Below are positions 35,701 through 47,600 of a DNA stretch of 64,000 nucleotides, piece after piece (positions within the stretch are counted from its first letter, which is position 1; each line of letters begins with the position of its first letter). The stretch is from Limanda limanda. Lineage: Eukaryota > Chordata > Actinopteri > Pleuronectiformes > Pleuronectidae. Under the pieces are notes generated by a model. That model was not told where the DNA came from. It made no database searches and saw only the letters and a list, made by a program, of their open reading frames with translations. The position numbers and the translations under genes were made by a program. The stretch spans positions 26,491,373-26,555,372 of the forward strand of contig NC_083648.1 in NCBI RefSeq assembly GCF_963576545.1, in the 5' to 3' direction.

Positions 35701-38700
35701 ACCAACACGATCAGCTTCATCTACACATCTCAGCTCTCCAGCGGCAGGCATGTTTGTGGAAAACAAAGTCAACCCAAGCGCTCTTTGATGACGTAGTTTA
35801 TTACGTAACTGTTGATCATCTGTCCATCATCGTATAAAGCCCGCCCTGACAATTTGATTGGTCCGAACAGCTTCTTTTCGGAGATAATTTTCCCCAACAG
35901 AGCGACTCCAGACAGAATTTCCCGACCGAAAATGTTGTGGGCAGGGCTAAGTTCACCCAGGCTAGTGAACATGGGCCAAGCTCACTTCAAGTCTCAACAA
36001 TTCACTTCAATTCCCAGCATCATGATAACTCAATGATTCTTGAAGAGTTTGTTTAGAACCTTTGGGAAGGAAACCTTGTAATTTCACCATGTGTTGATGG
36101 TGTGATGATGTTGGTGTGGGATATTGCTGACAGAACTGATGAACTCTAAACAATTTACCTATTCTAATCTCTGACACATAGAACTAATTAATTAGCAGTG
36201 TAGGATGTCAGATGCATAATTCAGAAAAATGTTGACATGTTGGCCTGTCCCTAAGGCTGTTCGAGTGGTTTTACCTAAACATTATTCTGAAGGACAGCAT
36301 CACTCTGGTTTTTTCTGGGATGGTGGGTTCTTCAGTGAGCCTGAGGCTCGGAGTGAACCTGTGCACAAATATGTCTTTTTCACAGCAGCATTGAAGGAAA
36401 AGCGTGTGTCACTGAAAACATTAAAGATGTTTGTTCAGTTCAAGTGTCCCAATAATATTTTTTTTCAGTTACACCAGAGCTTGTCCTGCTTTAATTGAGT
36501 GAATCTAAAATGAAACTCAATTGTACAGTTGTTTTCTGTTCTTTAACGTCCACATACTTTAACAAGAGATACTGATTTTACTTGTGACAGATCCAAAATT
36601 AAACTTCTCCTCATGAATCTGATGTAACTACAGTGATAAATGAGGCTGTTGGCTTCAGGAGAGGGATAAGAGTGTTTTTTGGTGTACTGAGAGATACAGA
36701 CACACAACAAAGACATGCAGTATGTTTCTCCTGTTAGCATCGCCATCTACAGGGGCTTCCTGGTTGTTACAGACTAAAGAATTTGCTCTATCTATTGAAA
36801 ATATTAATATTATATGAACAGTAAGTGGCACAGCAGAGGACCACTGACATTTAAAAACAGGCTTTAAAAAGAAAAGGTTCATTGTGGTCCGATATGTCAG
36901 GGGTTTTTAAAGCCTGACGCTGGGCACCCCTCACCCATTAATGGATAAACAAAACAACAGTTGGAAAAAAAAGGGGAAAAGTGGATATAATGATGATTGT
37001 TTTGCTTGGACATTAGAGATGAGTCACACTGAGGTACGACTCTGGGGATGAGAAGGATCTTTGCAGCACGCTTCAGTCATTGGGCTCTAAGGGGTTTAAA
37101 AGTATACTTTAACTGCCTCTATGAGTCATAATCATGTGCAGCTACAATGATGATGAGATTGATAATCAACTTCCTGCTGACACAATGACACAATAACAGT
37201 TCACGTTCTAACCACTCAAATTAAAAGCCAGAAAACTGCATTCCATGTAATAAATAAATATGTAGGAATGACTTTTTTAATAGAGGATTTTGTGATATTT
37301 CATGCCTTTCTTAGACAGGGACAGTTAATATAGAGAAGAAAAGGCAGAGGTGTTGGTAGGGAAATGCAGCTGTGGGTTAGGCCGCCCAAAGAACTTTAGG
37401 ACTTAATGTGACTCTTTCTGAATGTGCAAGTCCCTCATAATATTTTCTGATGTTATTTAGTGTCTTAAAGGGATTGTTCACCGATAAATAAAAATGCACT
37501 CATGATCTACTCACCCCAGTGCCAATGGAGGGGTGGGTGAAGTATTTTAGTCTACAAAAGACTTCTGGAGTCTCAGGGGTAAACTTTGTTGAAACAGAAT
37601 CCAATACAATTGAAGTCAATGGTGTCCTCTTCTTAGGACGTAATAAACAACAGAAAAAACACAACATATCTCAATACTGCAAGTGTGGTGTCATCCAAGT
37701 GTCTGCACAGTCATCATCACGCCATTCTCCGGAAGTGGCAAAGCTAGCGGACTTGGACACAGTGTAAATTACGCTGTTTCGAGTCTTATATGAATGTTGG
37801 GGATTGCTGACACTTGGATGACACCACCAGCTCTACAGGTTTTCCTTTTACACACATCTACAATGAATGTTTTTCTCTTTTGGAGATTCCAGTTTTTACT
37901 CTCACAACTGGGTCACACTGCAGTTTAGCCACAAAATATTTTGACATATTTTTTGCCTTAAAATTTCTTCGTAGGAATTTTATTTTATGAAGAAAAAACA
38001 GACCTGCTTGTTGCCTAAGAGAACAAAAAGCTATATGATTGAATGTGTCTGTTTACACCCAGCTGCGAGTAGTCACACAGCAACTATAAGGCTATATACA
38101 ACTGTATAGAATGATCAATGGCTCCTTTTTAAGCAATTTTTAGCTGCATTTTCATTAAAAACAAGCAGAGAGAAAAGAGAAAATGATGAAGTGCGCCATT
38201 GAATAAGCACTATACGGACGCTGGTGACAACTGCTGCCACCAGGTGCTTTTTAAGTGCCTGCATTTTTGCAGAAAGCCTATAGGCGGTCAGATGAGGTTG
38301 TATGAAGAGTGGGTAGCAGACATGATGGGTCAAGTACAGGACGTCCATTCAGGAGACAAAGGTTTGAGTCCTGTGAGAAATAAAAAGATGGTGTTTGATA
38401 ATTTCAGACTTTGTTGGTTTATTATTTTCAGTTGCCATTTCCAGGTTTAGGCAACCAAACTAGTTGGTTAGATTCATACGAAGCAGGTCAGATCCCAAAG
38501 GTTATATGTACTTAGCCTGCTAAATAACGATTTCTTCTTTCTGCTCTGCTATTGCTTGCAAATATAGAAAAGTGAAACAGCATTGTTAGAAATAGGCTAA
38601 ATAACTCTGGACTTGTCAAACGTAACAGAGTGCTCACATATGGATTTAAACACTTTTTTTGCAGGAAGAAACCCATCCTATTTTACTTCAACATCTTAAA

Positions 38701-41571
38701 ATGTGCCAACCCAGCAATGCTCATCAGCCTGCAGTGCCCCACAACGCAGGTATCTTCACATAATAACACATAGGGCTCCTGATATATCATATCAATTAAA
38801 CATTAAGAGAATTAACCTAGGAGAGGACTCAGACACAGAGAGGACTCTTCACCTACAACACAAACTTGAGGCTGAGCTAAAGTAGTTTGATGTTTATGAC
38901 AGTAAACATGTCCTTAACAACAGCTCGATATCTTCCTAAATACATCAGCAAACTTACTGTCTGTGTTAATTGTATTCCAGATGTGTGTGTCACAGTGCCC
39001 TGACAAGTTTGCCACCTACAGTGAGATGCAGCTGCAAAACAAACTCAACAAGGCTTACTGGGAATACTATAAACAGTTCTGTAAGCCTGGATTTAATAAC
39101 CCTGAAAAGGTACTGATGTTGATATATGACAAGCATTTATCATTTAGACACACATGATAAACTGTTGTTTTTTTAAAGCATCTTTGCAGGTGATGAGCAG
39201 TGACTGTAATCTTGAGTAACCTTGTAACCTTTTTTTAAAGTTCAGACCATTGGTTCAGACCAGCAGCTCTCTCTTGGAATTTTTTGTTTTTCTTCTTTGT
39301 GTTGTTGCAAAACACACAGAACACATTCATTCACAAAGTCAAGCAGAATACACAACACACGCATTCACACACATGCACATACAAGTACATACATGGATGC
39401 ATAGGTTGTTATTCTTACTTTCCTGTCTGTCCTGTGTTTTCCAGCCAGTATCTCAGGTTCTAAGAGATGAGGATTGTCCCTCCATGATCATACCCAGTAG
39501 ACCATGTAAGGATTAGACTTTCTCCCACAACTCATGCAACATTTCAACTAATTACTGTATGTCAGTGTTTACATTGAAAGGTTGGTAAGAGAAGTCCACA
39601 AGCCAAAAAACATCTACTGACTCAAATAAATCTTCACTATTATACAATGTATTTACACAATGGATGGATTTGCTTATCAGCTTAATATTTCTTACCCCCT
39701 GCTGTAAAAGGAGTTTCAGAGGAGTACTGATCATTGTGTGTTTGTGTTTGTGTGTCAGTTCTCCAGAGATGTCTGCCAGACTTCACCACTCTGAATGGGA
39801 CTGTGACCGTAGTGAACAGAACTAGGTTTAAGGATGCTCTAGAAATTCCACACAGTATCAGTGAACTCCAACGTGCTACCAAGTACTGCAACTTCTTCTT
39901 TAACACTCAACGCCGGGTTTACACCGGGCGCTGAAGCGTCGCGTAAGCGTCGCGTAAGCGCAGCGCCCTAGCGCGCCGGCGCTGGGCTGGACACACAGGA
40001 CGCTGAAGCCTCGCGTAAGCGCCGCGTAGATCCCTAGTGCGCAGGCGCCAGGCTGGTCACAAGAGACACGCTTTTCTCCGCGGCGGTCATCCTGCGATTC
40101 CTCTCCGTGATCACACATACTGCTGATATTTTTTCATTAACTGCAACGGCGTCCCAGCATTTGTCCTTTTTAATGTTGTCTTTATACAACATGTGCGGAG
40201 GATCATACAGCGCACTGTACTTCTCCATATCAATTATTAATTTAATGTCAAGAACTTCAAGAACTTCTCCGCTGTTTGCTCCGTTCAATGTCGGGTGTCG
40301 AGGGTAAATTACGTATTCTCCGATCAAGCCTATGGGGAGAGTACGTAGACCCCCCCCCCTCTCTTTTTATCTTTATGACTGCTTGTGTGGCTGTAGTGGG
40401 GGGGCAGAGGGGGACATTTAATAATGTGATCGGTAAAATTGGTAAAATTAAAACTCCAGGACAACAGAAGGGGAATACAAACTATGGGATGCATATTTGA
40501 TCATTTATATCATATAAAATATGTCATCAATATCGTTTAAAATCATTTTTCAGTGTGTTTCCTGCAGCGATACGCTCGCGTCAAGCGCAAAAAATAGACT
40601 CGACGCCGAAACGATCGCTGCACTGCGCTCGGCAGCCTTGGCGCAGCACTGCACTTCAGCGTCTGGTGCGACCGGCACAGAGGATTAACATGAGAGTGGA
40701 TGAGAGTCAGCTGTTATTTAAGGCATGGCGGTGCGTTTACGCGTCGCTTCAGCGCCCGGTGTAAACCCGGCATTTTTATGGACTCATATACAGAGTTCAT
40801 ATCCACAGATTAAGTAATGTATCTCTCCTCTGAACAGGACTATAACAGGACTTGTGGACACTAAGGAGATGGGCATGAAGATAATGGAGGATTATTCTCA
40901 GTCCTGGGCATGGATTATCATGTAACTACAAAAACAATAAACTACTTTTGTGTTAAACCCAAGCATCTACTCGGGACTCACAGATATTTTTGCCACATTC
41001 AATATTTAGACGGATCGTCAATGAATGGAACGCAGAGACTGTGGTCCTCCCCTTAGACAAAGCTTGGAAAAAGACTCCTCCTGAGTTTGGTTTAATTTAG
41101 TTTCTTGATGCCAGTGTCATGATGACTGAGATTTTATTCTATAGGCAATCGACAATTGAGCAAAACAGCCTCATGTTGCTGTTTAAATAGAAGGACAAAT
41201 GTTAGCATAATAGCGTTCACTACTTATTCGGATTCACCATTATGCTGCTTGTAACTGCTTGTGGCTGCAGTAGTTGCAGTTTAGCAGATGTTACATAGGC
41301 CTTTATTAAACCATATGATTTTCCCCCTGTACTTTAAAACCTGCTGATAGAGGTCTGCTGATATCCCTGGCTGTTAGTCTGATCTTCATCCTGCTGCTGA
41401 GGTTCACAGCTGGGTTGCTGCTGTGGACTACTATCATCACTTTCATACTACTGCTGGCATATGGTGTGTACTATGGCCATCACATAGTTTTAGAGCAATT
41501 TCTACCTGAATCTAGCTGTTGTTATCCAATCATGCTGGGATAACATGGGCTTAGCATCTTTAAAAATGAAT

Positions 41572-41602
<31 letters not shown>

Positions 41603-44600
41603 GCGTGTGTGCGCGTGTGTGTGTGTTTGTGTTTGTTTACAGGTATGTGGTACTGCTCTGTGGTCTGGTCCCAGCTCAAACACACACCGGGCTCTGATGT
41701 TGCCATTACAGAGGTCGGCCTGCAGACTGATGTACAGGTCTACTTACAACTTAGACAGACATGGATTATATTATGTGAGTCTGTGTTCAGTCAGAACTAA
41801 CAACAGGGGGCGGCGTATAGCTCACCTGGTAGAGCTGCAGCTTAAACGAGGCAAAGGCTGTTCGAGTCATGTATGCATGTCTCCCCCACTCTCTCACTCT
41901 CTATCCCCCTTTCACAAGCTTACTCTGTCCTATCCATTAATGGCGATAAATAGCTCCAAAAATACATAAAAAAACAAGAATTAACAACAGAAACTCTCGC
42001 TCAATAGAAAACGTTTTTGTAGTTCCAGTGTTCTTAAAGATCTCTTTCCTTGAAAGTAAGATGACTGCATGTGCTCTATTTCTATCAATTTGGGGACTGA
42101 GCAGCACATTTGGATCAGTCTAATCACCTGATACTTCTTGCGCAGTTCAAATTCAAACCTGTTGAATGAAACAAACCTCAGATAGGGACTACTCAGACGT
42201 ACAAAAAACTCCCCACTGTGATTTTTTTGTGTCAATCATAAAAATCACTTTTACATTTTGATGGGACTGAAGTATCATTTAACACCAACAAATACTCTTC
42301 AAAAGACTGTGAAGCAGCACTTGTGATTAACTAGTCTGCTTTACTCTTGAATCATGTTTCATTTGCAACAACACTACAAGAAGTTGTAACTTTATTACTT
42401 TTATATATATTATTATTATATATATTAAAAAACGATTTATTTGAAACAATGCCTGTGACTTAATTAACAAATTAGTTTGTAAATAAACGCACACCTCTCG
42501 GTGTGCGTTTATTTACAAACCTTTTTTACGGCCACAGACTGTTGTCATCAAAACATCTGCTTTTAACCCCTCCCGGTGTCCTTGTTACCATGGTAACCCC
42601 ACAGCTCCTTATAGGAGTAAGTAAACTTGCAAACAGTCTTTGGTGAATTCTGTCTATCACAAGTGTCCACTACAAAAGTGAATTTACTATTGTTTGTGTT
42701 TGTCAGTGGTGTCTCTGGGAGTGACTGAAGCTTCCATCTTGGCGATGTTGATCTTCTTAAGGAGACGAGTCCGAGTGGCCATTGCCCTACTCAGAGAGGC
42801 CAGCAAGTATGACCTGTGAAGACAGCAAAGAAAAATCATTAAAAAATTACAAATTATCAGAGTCTTTAAACTGCACTATAGTAATGGTTGTTTTCTTGGT
42901 TTGATGTTGCAGAGCTATCGGTCACATCATGTCCACACTATTCTTTCCAGTTGTCACCTTCCTCTTGTTGACTGTGTGCATCTCCTACTGGGCAGTTACT
43001 GCTGTGTATCCTTCACTGCGTTCACATAACATAATTTTCTTGTTAAGAGCCTAGTGATTTGTTTGAAGGACTCGTACCAATTTAAATTATGTACAGAATA
43101 TAAGGATATTTTGTATCATTAGCTGTCCAATCAGCCTGTCAGATGGGTCTTTAACCAGCACTGTGAAACCAGTTATCTTGCATCCTCAGGTGAACCCATC
43201 TACAAAGTGACGTCTCCTAATGTCAGCTGCCCCTACACCAACAGCACATGCAATCCTGAGGTACAACATATTGTGTAGAAAAAAATTGTATAGCTTTCCC
43301 TTTTGTAGTGAGAATAGTCATATACCTATTTAGAATTGAACGGATTGACATAGATGTAAGAACCATTTGGGAAATTGAACAGTCAAACTACATTTTCCCA
43401 TATTTCCAAGTATCTATAGCCTATTAAAACTGATAAAATGTCAAAAAGGCAGATAGGAATTTTGTTTCTTGGCTCATGCTTTATATATTTGACTTTTCAC
43501 CTTTGAAAAATGCAGCAACACAAACTTGGTGAAATTTGGTAAAGTATTGTAAAGCTCCTCAATAAGTTTGCTCAACAGATGTCCTGAGGACAGGAGGCAA
43601 AATGTGTTACATTTTTCTTTAGTGAATATAATTGACTTCCTGCACAATAATTAATAAGTAATGTGTATCCAGTAAAGCTCTGTCTCTGTCAGTCAGTCTA
43701 TCAGACAAGAAGTTGCAGGCAACTATAAGAAAGATATCATTTATATTTTAAAACATTCATATTTACACATTTTGGAAAGGTATATGCTGTATCTTTCACA
43801 ACCGTTCACATTAAGATAACACACAACCTCGACACTAAATTAATAATATATTAATGGTTGAGATGTGTATTGCATACACTCACTGAGAGACTACCCTGTG
43901 TTCTCCCCTCACGTCTCTGCCAGACCTTCAACAGAACCAACATCTCCACATCAGCGTTGTGTCTTGGTACTCAGTGTCAGTTTGCCTTCTATGGTGGGGA
44001 GACATCCTACCACCGCTACCTCTTCCTTTTGCAGCTGTTCAACCTACTTGTCTTCCTCTGGCTGGTCAACTTCAGTTTGGCCCTGGAGCAGTGCACCCTG
44101 GCAGGGACATTTGCCACCTACTATTGGGCCAAGAGGAAGCCTCAGGATATCCCAGCATGTCCGCTCTTGCTGTCATTCATTAGGGCTGTCAGGTCAGTAC
44201 ATTCTCTCAGGACCATCGTCTTTCGAACTTTATGGAAACATGTACAATGTATCTAATATTTTATCCAAAGAGGGAAATAACAGTTTTGTGTCTAACAATC
44301 TACTAATATCTTCCTTTATCTATCTGCAGGTATCACACAGGCTCTCTGGCATTTGGCGCTTTAATTCTTTCCGTTGTCCAACTTCTGCGGATCATCCTGG
44401 AATACCTAGAGCAGAAACTAAAAGGTTTACAATCACACAGACACATATAAACACACACAACCACACACACATATTTATAGGTCTCGATGGTGAACTAAGC
44501 ATTTACCTAACTTTCCTTCCTTCTGACACTAAAATCAAGTCTTAACTCTCAAACAGCCCTTACAAATCATGAGGACTGACCAAAATATCCTCTCAAGGAT

Positions 44601-47600
44601 AGTTTTGAACCAAACTGTAGACATGTAGACTCTGACACAATGCCTCCTTACTTCCTTACTTCTATACTACCACAATCATTGGACTGATGCTGTGCTTTTA
44701 TCCTTGCAGGTATTGACAACAGCCTGTCCCGGTTCATAATTTGCTGTCTGAAATGCTGTTTCTGGTGTCTGGAGAAATTCATCCGCTACTTGAACCATAA
44801 TGCTTATATCATGGTAAGCTGGTTAAAGTAACATTTTGAGGCATGAGTAATATGAACAGCACCAATGCACTGTTCATTTTGTTAACTGTCAACTGTCTCC
44901 TCTTTATTTTCCACCAGGTGGCCATCTATGGTAAAAGTTTCTGTACCTCAGCCGAAGAGGCCTTCTTCCTACTGATGAGAAATGTGGTCAGGTAAGGAGA
45001 TCAGATCACTTATCTCAGTTTTTGGTGTGGAGACATTTAGCTGATACGTGATCCTTCTATCTGTAACTGGGATCATTAAAACAAGCAGTGGCTTCCAACT
45101 ATAGACTGTATTTAAACATGGATGGACCTGACAACTCCCCAATAGGGAAGCCAAATTATCTTGATTGGATGCAGTACTAGTTAGCAGATGGGACATGTAA
45201 GAACATGACGAATAAAGTGTTCCAAATAAATGATTTCTGTCGGTTTTTGATAAGTTTTGTTTGAATTAGTTATCTGACACTATAAAAACAGAGTGAAGAG
45301 TAATGATTGACAGCTCAAATTGATTTGCAACCGGCTGGGCGGGGCTGAGAGCACAGTGAGATTCCATGATGACATTATATGGAGAGGAAGTACGAAACAA
45401 GACCTTTCGATAAGATATTTCTAGGAATGGACTGAATGAAAAAGTTAGCAGAGTGACTGTTTTCTTACTTTGAGGTTACCTACTGACCCCCTTCATGTAA
45501 TTATGGATAGTAAAAGCCCAGAAAATATATTTTACACAATATGGGCCCTATATATCAGACTATAAGCAGGGTCATACCTGTGCTGATTTTCACTGTGCGG
45601 ATCATGTGCTAGACGAGTGGTCATGCTGAAATAACTCACTCCCCCTACAGGGTTGCAGTTTTAGACAGAGTGGCAGACTTCCTGTTGTTTCTGGGCAAAT
45701 TGCTGATAGCAGGAGGAGTTGGTAAGTAAAGTATTACACTGTCTATGGCAGGGGTTCCCAAAGTGGGGGTCGCGACCCCCCGGGGGGGTCGCGAGACACA
45801 GAGGCGGGGTCGCAAAATGCATTCCAAAAAAAAATACAATTATTTATATATATATATATTTTTTTTTGTATAATATATACATATGAGTTGAGAATAAAAC
45901 CATGCAATTGTAGCCGAGCGTTTAGTTGTTGTATTGAATAAGGCCTCAGCCTAAAGAAGACACAGGAGACATAGCAGCCGTTTAGTACAGCACATCCTTC
46001 CGGTAAAACCCCTCTTCAAAATAAGAGTCACTAAATAAAATAGCTTACACATTTCCCATCAGTTTTTTTATTTTTTCTCCCCTTTTTTTCCTCCACAAAA
46101 AAAAACATCTCCTTTTTTTATCTTACGACACAGGTTAGCGACAGTTCAATTTACAGCAGCACCAGTCACACGGTAGCTGGCCAAAACTCTTTTGGAAAGC
46201 AGCTGAAAATTATTGACAGTCACAATGAAACGTTGGTTAATACCAACCAAATCGAGGAGGCCACAGGAACAGGACAGACTAGCGGAGAAGGAGAGGCTAC
46301 CTGAGCAGACATGCACAAGCATGCACGCACGCACGCACGCATGCATAGTGCATGTGCGTGGCTGTGCGCAACATTATAAACCACCTCCAGTGTCGTTGGG
46401 GGTCCCCAGTCTCTGGCACCGTTATTTTGGGGGTCCCAGGCTGAAAAGTTTGGGAACCCCTGGTCTATGGCACCATTTTCAACAGTCAGTTGCCAGTGAT
46501 GATGTGTTATACTTGCAACGCGCGTGTGTGTGTGTTTTTTACAGGTGTCATTGCCTTCTTCTTCTTCACTATGAAGATCCCTGTTATCCAGGAAGAAGTA
46601 CCCCATCTCAATTACTATTGGATCCCCCTGCTGGTCAGTCTCTCTCTCTAATAAATGTTTAAACCCTAATCTAAAGCTAATTCTTAGATGAACCCTAAAA
46701 CCAAGTCTTAATCCTTTTAAGCCATTTTAACTTGTGAGAAAATTTGGGTTGGTCCTCACAAGTTCAAAACAATGGTTTTGAACCCTACTAGGTCAGTGTT
46801 AAGATGTGTGTAAAAACAACACCCAACAGTGTCTGGGTTAGATTTTGTGTTTTTGGAGTATGTTAATCCAAAACTCATAAGAAATCATAAAGATTGTGTT
46901 TTAGGTTTCTTAATATAATTTGACCTGCCATCAGAGCTGCCCCTCAGACCTTTTGTAGCTTCTCTAAAGTATATCTCTCACATCAGACTGTGGTCATGGG
47001 TGCTTACCTGATTGCGCATGGATTCTTCAGTGTCTATGCCATGTGTGTGGACACACTCTTCCTCTGCTTCTGTAAGTATAAAACTGTAATTTTGTTCCTA
47101 CTACAGAACATAACTATAATTATTCATATTGGGCTACTGTGAAATGAAAACAAACTGGTTTAACGTTTTCCTATGGTTATAATGGCACAATATTAATAAA
47201 ACCAATAGAGCCAGTTTCTATACCACTTTATCATTTGAGGGTCAAATTCAAACCCCCTGCTTCTACATCTACATTTTCTGAGGAATACAGTTTGGAACAA
47301 CATACTACAAGTTACTACAACATACTAATACCGACAAGATTATGCAGGTAGATGACGAGATCAAGGCAAAGGGACTCCCGGAAAGAAGTCAAGTCCGTTA
47401 CATGTATTGATGAGATATGAATTTCTTTGATGTGATAAGGATGGAGAAGAGGAAGGAGAAGCTGGGAAGAGAAGCTCCATGTGTCCTGTGTCCCCCGACA
47501 TTCTAGACCTATAGCAGCATAACTAAGAGCAGGTCTAAGACAAGCCTGGACCGGCTCTAACTACAAGCTTTATTGTAAAGGAAGGTTTTAAGCCGACTCT

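Noticed and set aside
39759..39934. An apparent slc44a5 exon running into the MITE, as if the insertion truncated the protein
   Set aside because: A donor (CCAA|GTACTG) ends the exon at 39882, and joining to 40838 restores the family length and frame exactly, so the MITE is intronic.
41806..41969. Possible tRNA gene
   Set aside because: Only box A and box B remain, with an A-rich tail; it is a SINE head.
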